Assembly (NCBI GenBank): GCA_949292905.1
Contig: CASFAV010000005.1
Location: 1-43,869 of the forward strand
DNA: 43,869 nucleotides
Direction: 5' to 3'
DNA from: an uncultured Eubacteriales bacterium
GTDB lineage: Bacteria; Bacillota; Clostridia; Christensenellales; DTU072
Part shown: piece after piece, positions 33,212-41,046 of the stretch
How positions within the stretch are numbered: position 1 is the first letter of the stretch
Layout: the number at the start of each line of letters is the position of its first letter
Notes under the pieces: model-generated
Database searches by the model: none
What the model saw: only the letters and a program-made list of their open reading frames with translations
What the model was told of the DNA's origin: nothing
Made by a program: the position numbers and the translations under genes

Positions 33212-33928
33212 ATGTATATATGGGAGCTTATTTTAATAGCCGTGAGCCTTTCCGCGGACGCATTCGCGGTGTCGATGTGCAGGGGGCTCGAAATGCGGCG
33301 CGTCAACGTGCGCCACGCATTCGTTATCGCGCTGTTCTTCGGGCTCTTTCAGGCGGCGATGCCCGTTATAGGGTATTTCGCGGCTAAACTCGTAGCCGAC
33401 TACATAACGGCATACGACCATTGGATCGCGTTCGGCTTGCTCGCCCTGCTCGGCGCGAAAATGATATACGACGGCATAAAGGAAGGCGTCGAAGAAAGAA
33501 AGCGGAGAGATGCGGAAAAGCTTGCGCTAACCCCCTCCGCCGCACCGGACGCGAAGGGGGAAACCGTACGCAACGAAGATGCCCCGACAGCCGATACTCT
33601 GCCGCCCGCTTCATGCGCCTGTAACGGCGACGGCGCGGCGCGCGTCGCGAGCGGAAAACTCGATATCAAAAAATTACTCGTGATGTCCGTCGCCACCAGC
33701 ATAGACGCTCTCGCGATAGGCGTTACTTTCGCATTCCTGAACGTGAATCTCTGGCTCGCGGTATCGCTCATCGGCGGCGTTACGTTCGCGCTTTCGTTAG
33801 GCGGCGTATTCCTCGGTCATTTCATCGGCGCGAAATTCAAAGACAAAGCGACGGTATTCGGCGGCGTAGTACTCGTGCTGATCGGATTGAAAATACTGCT
33901 CGAGCATCTCGGCGTGATTTCTTTCTGA
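33212..33928 (+). CDS. mntP: Manganese efflux pump MntP
   Basis: This 238-residue membrane protein exports Mn(II). Six hydrophobic segments are visible, and the two family-specific helices carry SADAFAVS (about 14-21, Asp16) and SIDALAIG (about 163-170, Asp165). The cytoplasmic loop between the third and fourth segments (about 90-150) is some 45 residues longer than in typical ~185-190-residue MntP proteins. It is charged, Pro/Ala-rich and contains a CACNG motif with two cysteines. ATG 33212 has CCGGAG upstream and its own promoter. It is followed after 79 bases by the diacylglycerol-kinase-family gene. Confidence 0.93.
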   Translation: MYIWELILIAVSLSADAFAVSMCRGLEMRRVNVRHAFVIALFFGLFQAAMPVIGYFAAKLVADYITAYDHWIAFGLLALLGAKMIYDGIKEGVEERKRRDAEKLALTPSAAPDAKGETVRNEDAPTADTLPPASCACNGDGAARVASGKLDIKKLLVMSVATSIDALAIGVTFAFLNVNLWLAVSLIGGVTFALSLGGVFLGHFIGAKFKDKATVFGGVVLVLIGLKILLEHLGVISF

Positions 33929-34007
33929 AAAACGCGCCCTATCCGGTTACCTGCGCCAAGGTTGCGAATAATATATTAATAGGAACATACGTCTCAACAG
34001 GGAGAAT

Positions 34008-34868
34008 ATGCAAAAAAAGAAATGTCTCCTCGTCATCAACAAATTTGCCGGCAACTACCGCGCTACCGACGAGGATATAATCAAAAACTCCATAGGCGAC
34101 GAATACGAACTGACCGTGCTGTACGTTTCGGACGAAACCGACTCCGTAACGCGTATAGAGGGTTACGACCTCGTCGTGGTAAGCGGGGGCGACGGCACGC
34201 TGAACAGGCTCATAAACCGCGATATCGCTACAGGCACCGAAGTGCGTTATTACCCGAGCGGCACGCTCAACGAAGCCGCGGACAGGCGGGTAAGGCGCGG
34301 CAGGGTGATCTCCGCGGTAGGCTCCGCCGACGGAAGGCTTTTCACGTACGTGCTTGCGGCGGGCACGTTTACTCCTCTCGGGTACGTGGTGGACTTCAGG
34401 AAAAAGCAGCGCTTCAAAGCGCTCGCTTACATCGCGAGGGTGATAAAGGAATATAAGGTCAACCGCATACCCGCGGAAATAGTCGCGGACGGTAAAAAAC
34501 ACGAAGGTACCTACACGCTCATAATGATAATAAATTCGCCGCGCTGTTTCGGCTTCCGTTTCAACCGTATGTACCGCGACGGCGGTCCGATGTGCCTATT
34601 GACCATACGCGCGCCGAAAACGACGGGCATCTTCGGTAAGATCGCCATCTTCTTCCCCTTCTTCCGCACCTTCTTCATGGGCTTCGGAAAGCCGCATTTC
34701 GGCAAGACGGTTACCTTCACTCCCTTCAACGAACTTGACGTCAGTCTCGGAGAAAGCGTCACCTTCTGCGCCGACGGCGAAGCCGTAGACGATCTCAACC
34801 GTCATTTCACGGTCAAAGTAACGGAGCTGAATTACAAGCTGAAAGTGGCGGGCTCGCGCAGAGGCTGA
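34008..34868 (+). CDS. Diacylglycerol kinase family lipid kinase (YegS/DagK-like)
   Basis: This 286-residue protein has the DAG-kinase catalytic fold. A Rossmann-like N-terminal domain carries GGDGT (60-64), the nucleotide-binding motif, and TLNE-type residues follow. The C-terminal beta domain includes the FFMGFGKPHFGK and VTFCADGEAVD segments that bind lipid and metal. It would phosphorylate diacylglycerol or a related lipid to help recycle phospholipid or lipoteichoic acid intermediates. It starts at ATG 34008 with GGGAG upstream. It lies 79 bases after mntP without a visible terminator, so cotranscription is likely though functionally unexplained. Confidence 0.9.
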   Translation: MQKKKCLLVINKFAGNYRATDEDIIKNSIGDEYELTVLYVSDETDSVTRIEGYDLVVVSGGDGTLNRLINRDIATGTEVRYYPSGTLNEAADRRVRRGRVISAVGSADGRLFTYVLAAGTFTPLGYVVDFRKKQRFKALAYIARVIKEYKVNRIPAEIVADGKKHEGTYTLIMIINSPRCFGFRFNRMYRDGGPMCLLTIRAPKTTGIFGKIAIFFPFFRTFFMGFGKPHFGKTVTFTPFNELDVSLGESVTFCADGEAVDDLNRHFTVKVTELNYKLKVAGSRRG

Positions 34869-34901
34869 TACTACGCTCAGCTCCCCCGAAGAGCTTACGC
34901 A

Positions 34902-34936
34902 ATAAAAAACGCCCCTTACGAAGGGGCGTTCCTTTT
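34902..34936. terminator. Bidirectional terminator between converging genes
   Basis: A perfect 10-bp stem (34908-34917 with 34921-34930) with a 3-base loop has T-rich runs for both strands. It ends the dagK-like gene (+) and the nucleoside ABC operon (-). Confidence 0.85.
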
Positions 34937-34967
34937 ACCGGAAAATTTGTATGGTTTGTATCCTCGG

Positions 34968-35912
34968 CTACCGTTCCTCTCTGAAATAGGATAATCCGAG
35001 AGAAGCCGGCGGCTGGGATTCTCTGCGGTTCACGATGCTCGTTATGATAAGGACTATTACGGTAGCGACGTAAGGAACCATCTTGATGATCTCTTTGATC
35101 GAGAAGCTCACGCCCACATAACTCGGCATTATATAGAGCGCGCCGAAAAGTATCGAGCCGAGAATGCCCCAGTTGGGCTTCCACACCGAGAAGATGACGA
35201 GCGCCACGGCGAGCCAGCCCATCGCGTCTATCGAATATTCCCAGTTGCCGTTGAGATAGTCCATTATGTAATAGAGGCCGCCGAGACCGGATATCGCGGA
35301 GCCGGTGAGCACCGCCGTATACTTATACGCGGTAACGTTGATGCCCGCGGCGTCGGCGGTGGCGGGATTTTCGCCGATGGCGACGAGGTTGAGTCCGCCG
35401 CGCGTTTTCTTCAATATAAACGCCACTACGAGCGCGAGCACTATCGCCGTATACACGAGCACGCCGTGCGAAAGGAATATCGTGCTGAACCAATCCGCTC
35501 CGCTCGAAATCGGTTTTTTGAAGCAATTAGACAGATACACGAACCCGGTTCTGCTTATATAATTGATAAAGAAGTTCGTAAGTCCCGCGCCGAAGGTGGT
35601 GATCGCAAGACCGGTGACGTTCTGATTGCATCTCAGCGTGATCGTCAGGAAGCCGTAGATCGCGCCTCCGAAAGCGGCGAACATCATCGCAAACAGAATC
35701 CCGAAAATAATTGCCGGGAAGGCTTGTATCCCTCCGATACCGACCAAACTCAGATACAGCCTTTCGCCCACGCAACCGCCGAGCGCGCCGAGGCACATGA
35801 TGCCGGGGGTGCCGAGGTTGAGGTGTCCGGACTTCTCGGTTATCGTCTCGCCCGTCGAGCCGAAAAGGAATATCGTAGAAAAACCGATTGCACTTTTGAG
35901 GAAAGTCAACAT
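34968..35912 (-). CDS. Nucleoside-type ABC transporter permease (NupQ-like)
   Basis: This 314-residue permease belongs to the branched-chain/sugar-type importer permeases that work with BmpA-family lipoproteins (YufQ/NupQ in B. subtilis). About eight to nine hydrophobic segments are visible. Conserved stretches include GTPGIMCLGALGG (about 32-44), GENPATADAAGINV (about 197-210) and the EYSIDAMGWLAVALV segment. It begins two bases after the stop of the other permease gene. With its partners it would import nucleosides across the membrane. It is the last gene of the operon, followed by a strong terminator. Confidence 0.92.
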   Translation of the reverse strand: MLTFLKSAIGFSTIFLFGSTGETITEKSGHLNLGTPGIMCLGALGGCVGERLYLSLVGIGGIQAFPAIIFGILFAMMFAAFGGAIYGFLTITLRCNQNVTGLAITTFGAGLTNFFINYISRTGFVYLSNCFKKPISSGADWFSTIFLSHGVLVYTAIVLALVVAFILKKTRGGLNLVAIGENPATADAAGINVTAYKYTAVLTGSAISGLGGLYYIMDYLNGNWEYSIDAMGWLAVALVIFSVWKPNWGILGSILFGALYIMPSYVGVSFSIKEIIKMVPYVATVIVLIITSIVNRRESQPPASLGLSYFREER

Positions 35913-35914
35913 AC

Positions 35915-37015
35915 TTATTTACCTCCCTTCTTCTTGAATACGATGCGGTAGTTCACGAAGAACTCCGAAGCTATGATTAAAAGGAAGAATATTCCCACCA
36001 CGATATTGACGAACGCGCTCGAAGCTCCCAGACGCATCGAGTTCGCCGCCTGCGCCGCGCCGCGCTCGAGGAAGACGACGAGCAACGTCACGAATATCAT
36101 CACTATCGGGTTGAACTGCGCGAGCCAGGACACGAGTATCGCCGTAAATCCTCTGCCGCCCACAAGGTCGGCGTTTACGGTAGGCGTCGTGGAACCGCCG
36201 ACGAGGAGGAAGCCCGCAAAGCCGCACAACACGCCCGAGAATATCATCGTCCTGATGATTACTTTCTTGACGTTTATGCCGATATATTTCGCGGTATTGA
36301 CGCTCTCTCCCACGACTTCGAGCTCGTAGCCGTGTTTGGCGAATTTAAGGTATATGAACATTATCACGGTCACGATAGTGACGAATACGACGTTCTGTAT
36401 GTATTCGAGTCCGAATATCCCGTCGAAGCTGCCGTGATCGAGAACGCCCAGAACAGCCGAACCGTCGGTCGCCCAGGCGTTGACGGCAAACAGCACGAGG
36501 TGGGTGGCTATGTAGTTCATCATCAGCGTGAAAAGCGTCTCGTTGGTGCCGAAATACGCTTTGAATATCGCGGGAATGACTCCCCATACCGCGCCCGCAA
36601 GAATGCTTGCCGCAAACATTATAAGTATAAGCACGGGTTCTGCGACTTTACCGCCGAGATACCATATCACGGTGACAGCGGCGAGCGCCGCTATAAGCGT
36701 CTGCCCCTCCGCGCCGATATTCCAGAATTTCATCTTGAACGCAGGAGTCACCGCGAGCGAGATACACATCAGTATAGCCCAGTTCTGGAAAAGCACCTGT
36801 ATGCGCCACGTCGTGCCTACCGCGCCCGTGAACAGATAATTGAAGAAATCTCCGAACTTGCCGAAATCGGTGAGGAAGGCGCTCACGAGTCCCGCTATCA
36901 GAAGCGATCCGGCGAGCGCGATAAGTCTTACGAGCCACTTCTTCCAGGCGGCGATATCCGTCCGCTTGGCAATATGGAACAAAGGCTCTCTTTCTTTTTT
37001 CGTATTCGCAACCAT
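35915..37015 (-). CDS. Nucleoside-type ABC transporter permease (NupP-like)
   Basis: This 366-residue permease pairs with the NupQ-like protein. A basic N-terminal cytoplasmic segment (about 1-22) precedes about nine hydrophobic segments. The WNIGAEGQTLIAA segment (about 98-110) and GGRGFTAILVSWLA (about 288-301) match the family. I start at ATG 37015, which has AAAGGAGG upstream; a longer frame to 37054 would lie inside the ATPase gene. It begins one base after the ATPase stop and ends two bases before the next gene. Confidence 0.92.
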   Translation of the reverse strand: MVANTKKEREPLFHIAKRTDIAAWKKWLVRLIALAGSLLIAGLVSAFLTDFGKFGDFFNYLFTGAVGTTWRIQVLFQNWAILMCISLAVTPAFKMKFWNIGAEGQTLIAALAAVTVIWYLGGKVAEPVLILIMFAASILAGAVWGVIPAIFKAYFGTNETLFTLMMNYIATHLVLFAVNAWATDGSAVLGVLDHGSFDGIFGLEYIQNVVFVTIVTVIMFIYLKFAKHGYELEVVGESVNTAKYIGINVKKVIIRTMIFSGVLCGFAGFLLVGGSTTPTVNADLVGGRGFTAILVSWLAQFNPIVMIFVTLLVVFLERGAAQAANSMRLGASSAFVNIVVGIFFLLIIASEFFVNYRIVFKKKGGK

Positions 37016-37016
37016 T

Positions 37017-39212
37017 CTACGCCTCCTTTTTCCCGCCGCTCTTGCTCTCGGCACGAGGCGCGCGCTTCGCTGCGCCCGTATTTTTCTTCTTGCTTTTTGC
37101 GGGCTGCGCCTTCGCTTCCGCTCCGTCGCCCGCTTCCGGCGCGGAGACGGTTCCGGAAGCTTCGACAGCGCTTACGGCGCTCTCCGTTTCCGCTTCCGCA
37201 ACGCCCTCAGCGCTTCCCGCATTTTCCGCGTTTACCGCGCCGTTTTCGGCAACGGGGATTTCCGAAGCTTCCTCCGCGATCGCGGGGGCGACTTCCTTAC
37301 TCACGGGCATTTGCCTTACCCTCGCTTCGCCCTTTTTCTCGGTGAAATAAGGAGTACGGCTGTTGCGCACGCTCGTCATAAGTTTCCTCACGCGGTCGAT
37401 AAGTTCAGCGTTTATGCGGGGCTTTTTGACCTCCTCGGTTTCTTCTTCCGCTCCGTCGCTTACCGCGTCTGTCGATGCGGATATTTCCGGTTTATCCTTA
37501 ATTTCGGCTTCCGCACTCTCGTTTTCGGTTACCGTTTCGGCATCGTTTGTTCCGTTATCCGATCCGACGGAGACCGCCGCTTCGTGCTCGGCGTACGCCG
37601 AATGAGCGGTCATCAATAAGCCTATCTCCTCTTTCGTTATATTTCTTCCGTCGACGATACCGCTTACCTTGCCCGCGCACAGAACGAGTATCCTGTCGCA
37701 TAGCTCGATGAGCACGTCGAGATCTTCGCCGACGTAGATGACGGCGACTCCTTTCTTCTTCTGCTCGTTCAGAAGATTATATATGGTATAGGAGCTGTTG
37801 ATATCGAGTCCGCGTACCGGATACGCCGCCATGAGCACCGTAGGCGCCGCCGCTATCTCGCGCCCTACGAGCACCTTCTGCACGTTGCCGCCCGAGAGCC
37901 TTCTCACGGGCGTGTGCGACGAAGGAGTGACGACTTCGAGCTCCTCTATTATCTCGTCCGCAAGGTGCTTGGGGTTCTTCCTGTCGAGGAACATGAGCGG
38001 CCCCTTGCTGTAGGAGCGGAGCATCATATTGTCGATGATGTCCATATTGCCCACGAGCCCCATTCCGAGCCTGTCCTCCGGAACGAACGAAAGCCTGACG
38101 CCCAGATCGCGTATCTCCATCGGGGTCTTTTTCTTGAGGTCCACTTCGGCGTCGTTTTTATAGGGATCGAAATAGAGTATGTCGCCCCCTTCCGTCTTCT
38201 GTAAGCCCGCTATCGCTTCGAGCAGTTCGCGTTGACCGCTTCCCGCGATACCCGCGATACCGAGTATCTCTCCCGAACGCGCGGTGAACGACACGTTGTC
38301 GAGCGCTTTCACCCCTTCGCGGTTCACCACCGTAAGATCTTTGACCGCGAGACGGTCCACGCTGTCCACGGGAACGGAACGCTCGATATTGAGGTCGATC
38401 TTCTTACCCACCATCATTTCGGTGAGCTCTTTTTCGTTGGTTTCGGCGGTTTTGACGGTCGCGACGTGCTCCCCTTTACGGAGCACCGCCACTCTGTCGG
38501 ATATCGCCATGACTTCGTTAAGTTTGTGGGTTATTATTATCAAAGACTTGCCGTCCGCTTTCATCGCGCGCATGACGTCGAACAGCTTTTCCGTTTCCTG
38601 CGGCGTCAGTACCGCCGTCGGCTCGTCCAGAATGAGGATGTCCGCTCCTCTGTATAATACCTTTATGATCTCGACAGTCTGTTTTTCGCTCACGGACATG
38701 TCGTATATTTTCTTTTTAAGGTCTACCTCGAATCCGTACTTGTCGGCGATAGCCTGTATGGCTTTACCGCGGTTACGGGCAAGGTAGTTGAACTTTATCC
38801 TTCTCCCCAGCCTTATAAAAGGAAGCGAAGCGGGGTTCTTGCCTTCCGCTTTCAACGCCGCCTTCTCCTCTTTGTACGGGAGCTCTTTCAGCTTTTCTCC
38901 GAGGATTATGTTGTCCACTCCGGAGAAAATGTCCACCAGCTTGAAGTGCTGATGCACCATACCTATCTTATAATGGTACGCGTCGCGCGGCGAACGTATT
39001 GTGGCGGGCTCGCCGTTCACGTAAATACGCCCTTCGTCGGGATAATAGATACCGGAAAGCATATTCATAAGAGTTGTCTTTCCGCTTCCGTTCTCCCCGA
39101 GAAGGGACAATATCTCTCCGCGGTACACTTCGAGATTGACGTCCTTATTGGCAACGACTTCGCCGAACGTCTTGGTAATATTTTTAAGTTCAAGGGCTTT
39201 TATGTTGTCCAC
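37017..39212 (-). CDS. Nucleoside ABC transporter ATPase (NupO-like) with long C-terminal tail
   Basis: This 731-residue protein is a fused double ATPase of the NupO/YufO type (usually about 510 residues). The first domain has Walker A LLGENGSGKTT (about 37-47), a signature-like MSVSEKQ and Walker B ILILDEP. An insertion of about 40 residues lies between Walker A and the signature. The second domain has the family's degenerate P-loop (AGIAGSGQRE) and a proper LSGGN signature. After about residue 530 comes an extra ~200-residue tail, first acidic (Glu/Asp/Thr/Ser-rich), then Ala/Glu/Val repeats, ending Lys/Arg-rich. The start is GTG 39212 with GGAGG five bases upstream; the overlapping ATG is out of frame. 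Confidence 0.92.
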   Translation of the reverse strand: MDNIKALELKNITKTFGEVVANKDVNLEVYRGEILSLLGENGSGKTTLMNMLSGIYYPDEGRIYVNGEPATIRSPRDAYHYKIGMVHQHFKLVDIFSGVDNIILGEKLKELPYKEEKAALKAEGKNPASLPFIRLGRRIKFNYLARNRGKAIQAIADKYGFEVDLKKKIYDMSVSEKQTVEIIKVLYRGADILILDEPTAVLTPQETEKLFDVMRAMKADGKSLIIITHKLNEVMAISDRVAVLRKGEHVATVKTAETNEKELTEMMVGKKIDLNIERSVPVDSVDRLAVKDLTVVNREGVKALDNVSFTARSGEILGIAGIAGSGQRELLEAIAGLQKTEGGDILYFDPYKNDAEVDLKKKTPMEIRDLGVRLSFVPEDRLGMGLVGNMDIIDNMMLRSYSKGPLMFLDRKNPKHLADEIIEELEVVTPSSHTPVRRLSGGNVQKVLVGREIAAAPTVLMAAYPVRGLDINSSYTIYNLLNEQKKKGVAVIYVGEDLDVLIELCDRILVLCAGKVSGIVDGRNITKEEIGLLMTAHSAYAEHEAAVSVGSDNGTNDAETVTENESAEAEIKDKPEISASTDAVSDGAEEETEEVKKPRINAELIDRVRKLMTSVRNSRTPYFTEKKGEARVRQMPVSKEVAPAIAEEASEIPVAENGAVNAENAGSAEGVAEAETESAVSAVEASGTVSAPEAGDGAEAKAQPAKSKKKNTGAAKRAPRAESKSGGKKEA

Positions 39213-39226
39213 ATTCGCCTCCGTAG

Positions 39227-39244
39227 AGCGGCTTTTCCGCCGCT
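39227..39244 (-). repeat. Short hairpin just before the ATPase ribosome site
   Basis: A 6-bp stem (39227-39232 with 39239-39244) ends four bases before the GGAGG of the ATPase gene. It could influence translation or protect the mRNA. Confidence 0.5.
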
Positions 39245-39252
39245 AATAAGCG

Positions 39253-39280
39253 GTAATGCGGGGAAAATACCCCGCATTAC
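39253..39280 (-). terminator. Hairpin between the lipoprotein and ATPase genes
   Basis: A perfect 11-bp stem (39253-39263 with 39270-39280) and 6-base loop lies 21 bases after the lipoprotein stop. The minus strand lacks a T-run after it, so it probably acts as a partial terminator or as an mRNA 3'-end stabiliser that favours lipoprotein expression. Confidence 0.5.
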
Positions 39281-39301
39281 TCTTATTTGTTTGGTTTGGG
39301 A

Positions 39302-40582
39302 TCAATACTCCTCGTCAAGGAGCGTGATGCCGTCGATCCTGAGATCGAAGTAAGGAGCGGAACGGAATTTGCTCTCGCGGAAGATGCCGTTCTCGATAAC
39401 TTCGGTGTCGGGAGTATACGCAGCGTCGGTGTCAACGTCTGCCATATAAGAAGTAAGCGTTTTGCCGCCTACGGTGAACTTCGAAGTGTCGAACACGTTG
39501 AGGGTGCCGTTGGCAAGCTGAGTTCTCGCGGCAACGATAGCCTCGACGGTGCCTTCCGCAGCTGCGCTTCCGAGATTGGTAAGCACTACGGAGCCGTCTT
39601 TGATGCTTCCGGTATAGTCGGCGGCGATAGCTTCGCCCTTAACTTTCTGAGCGATGATGTACTTGAAGTAAGGTACCCAGTTGATCCTCGAAGAAACGAT
39701 GAAGGTATTGGGGCAGGCGCTATAGGTGCTTCCGTTGTAGGAAACGTTGGGAACGCCGGCAACTTCGCAAGCGGAAGGAGCGCCCATGGAGTCGGCGTGC
39801 TGGCTTATGAGCTTCGCGCCTCTCGAAATAAGGTTGTTCGCGCCTTCTCTCTCGGCGGCTTCGTCATACCAGGAGCCGGTGAAGGTGACTTCCATCGTTA
39901 CGTTGGAAACAACCGATTTCGCTCCGAGATAGAAAGAGGTATATCCGGAGATAACTTCGGCATAGGTGAAAGCGCCTACATAACCGATTTTCGCATTCTC
40001 GGCGGAAACGTTGCCGTTTTCGTCGCCGTAGAGCTCTTTGAGCTTCATGCCCGCGGCGATACCCGCAAGATATCTGCCTTCATAGATGGAAGCGAAACCG
40101 TTGTGGAAGTTCGCAAGACCCTCGGTGTGAGCCATGGTGCCGGTGGCGTGGCAGAATTCGACGTTCGGGAATTCTTTCGCCGCCTTGAGCATATAGGTCT
40201 CGTGACCGAAAGAGTCCGCGAATATAACGTCGCAGCCTGCGTCGACGAGTTCGCGGGCGGTGTTGTAGCACTCTTCGCTCTCGTCAATGTTGGTCCTGTA
40301 CTCGACCTGAGCGTCGGTAAGTCCCATAGCGGCGACCGCTTCTTCGGCGGCGTCTATGAAGTTTTTGTCATAAGTGCTGTTGGCGTCGTGAAGGAAGATG
40401 AAGCCGATTTTGAAATCCGCGGGAACGGTCACCGAGGAATAATCGGGGGTATCTATCGCTTCATACGGGGGAAGGGTGATCTCGCCTTCGGTTGTATCGT
40501 CTTTGCAGGCGGTGAGGGCGAAAACAGCGGTTGCAAGCACTGCTACGGCGAGTATCAGCGCAAGAACTTTGGTGCGTTTCAT
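39302..40582 (-). CDS. BMP-family (BmpA/PnrA-like) nucleoside-binding lipoprotein
   Basis: This 426-residue protein has an N-terminal signal (about 1-25) ending in a lipobox LTAC, so Cys26 would be lipidated and the protein anchored outside the membrane. The remaining ~400 residues match the BMP/PnrA family, which binds purine and pyrimidine nucleosides. Visible landmarks are the FIFLHDANSTYDKNF segment near 64-78 and the YVGAFTYAEVISGYTSF segment near 200. I start at ATG 40582, which has GGAGG nine bases upstream; the longer frame to 40678 has no ribosome site. It is the first gene of an importer operon: lipoprotein, ATPase, two permeases. It lies behind a structured leader and terminator. 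Confidence 0.93.
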   Translation of the reverse strand: MKRTKVLALILAVAVLATAVFALTACKDDTTEGEITLPPYEAIDTPDYSSVTVPADFKIGFIFLHDANSTYDKNFIDAAEEAVAAMGLTDAQVEYRTNIDESEECYNTARELVDAGCDVIFADSFGHETYMLKAAKEFPNVEFCHATGTMAHTEGLANFHNGFASIYEGRYLAGIAAGMKLKELYGDENGNVSAENAKIGYVGAFTYAEVISGYTSFYLGAKSVVSNVTMEVTFTGSWYDEAAEREGANNLISRGAKLISQHADSMGAPSACEVAGVPNVSYNGSTYSACPNTFIVSSRINWVPYFKYIIAQKVKGEAIAADYTGSIKDGSVVLTNLGSAAAEGTVEAIVAARTQLANGTLNVFDTSKFTVGGKTLTSYMADVDTDAAYTPDTEVIENGIFRESKFRSAPYFDLRIDGITLLDEEY

Positions 40583-40660
40583 GTTGTTACCTCCATAAAG
40601 TATTTTTTTGCTGTAGTTATGCGATACGGGCTGAGCCGTGTATCTTCTCGGTATCCTTCG

Positions 40661-40699
40661 GAAAAAGCAAAATGCCATACGCCGTGAAGGGGTATGGCA
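40661..40699 (-). terminator. Intrinsic terminator inside the importer leader
   Basis: A perfect 8-bp stem (40673-40680 with 40692-40699) is followed on the minus strand by TTTTGCTTTTT (complement of 40662-40672), 79 bases before the lipoprotein ATG. On the plus strand there is no T-run, so it acts on leader transcription. Confidence 0.85.
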
Positions 40700-40700
40700 C

Positions 40701-40835
40701 TCAGCCGTTTGCTTTTTTACATAAGGATTTAAGGTCGCAGGTCTCCGTAAAAAGTCCGCAGTTATTCTTAACGGAATTTCCTGCGACTTCTGCGGGCGCG
40801 CCGCCCGAATAAACTTTTACGGATAAGAAATTCAC
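40701..40835 (-). CDS. Possible small leader ORF (44 residues, Cys-containing)
   Basis: The frame from GTG 40835 to TGA 40701 encodes 44 residues with three cysteines near the end (CGLFTETCDLKSLC). Its stop abuts the leader terminator. No good ribosome site lies at the right distance; an AAGGAGG sits about 27 bases upstream. The frame overlaps strong RNA stems, so coding is uncertain. Alternatives are a spurious frame in a structured RNA or a leader peptide coupling translation to termination. Confidence 0.25.
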   Translation of the reverse strand: MNFLSVKVYSGGAPAEVAGNSVKNNCGLFTETCDLKSLCKKANG

Positions 40836-40900
40836 TTCAATCCCGCACCGCTTACGCGGCTTCCTCCTTACGTATGCGCTTCCGCATAGAATATACACCT

Positions 40901-40929
40901 ATTGTAAAAGGCAAAAACGAGATTGTCAA
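40901..40929 (-). promoter_or_regulatory. Promoter of the nucleoside importer operon
   Basis: TTGACA (40924-40929) and TACAAT (40901-40906) are 17 bases apart on the minus strand. Transcription would start near 40895, about 310 bases before the lipoprotein gene. Confidence 0.8.
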
Positions 40930-40990
40930 ACGAATTACGGGGGTAGCGGGAAATTTTACTTTTCCTTTATATGGAAAATAAGTTTATGCG

Positions 40991-41033
40991 AAAACGGCGC
41001 GAAAAACGTCGCCGCTTTCGGGCGGTTTCGCGC
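40991..41033 (-). terminator. Probable terminator of the YbaK-family gene
   Basis: An 8-bp outer stem (40997-41004 with 41026-41033) with inner GC pairing ends in CGTTTTC on the minus strand, 13 bases past the stop. Confidence 0.5.
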
Positions 41034-41046
41034 GCGGCAAAAGCGC

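Larger units (their letters stand above)
40583..40895 (-). promoter_or_regulatory. Structured leader of the nucleoside importer operon (candidate regulatory RNA)
   Basis: The ~310-base leader holds a 6-bp hairpin (40873-40878/40883-40888) and a 4-bp hairpin with a GUAA loop on the RNA strand (40848-40851/40856-40859). A long nested stem follows: outer 40734-40741/40780-40787 and inner 40744-40748/40771-40775. Then come a terminator (40661-40699) and a further hairpin near 40620-40645. The segment 40744-40755 can alternatively pair with 40813-40823 (11 of 12 positions), competing with the inner stem, which is riboswitch- or attenuator-like. It matches no riboswitch class I recognise (not purine, guanidine or ZTP). 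A small ORF (40701-40835) overlaps it. Confidence 0.55.

Noticed and set aside
40583..40895. Purine riboswitch before the nucleoside importer
   Set aside because: The conserved purine-riboswitch core elements are not present in the leader.
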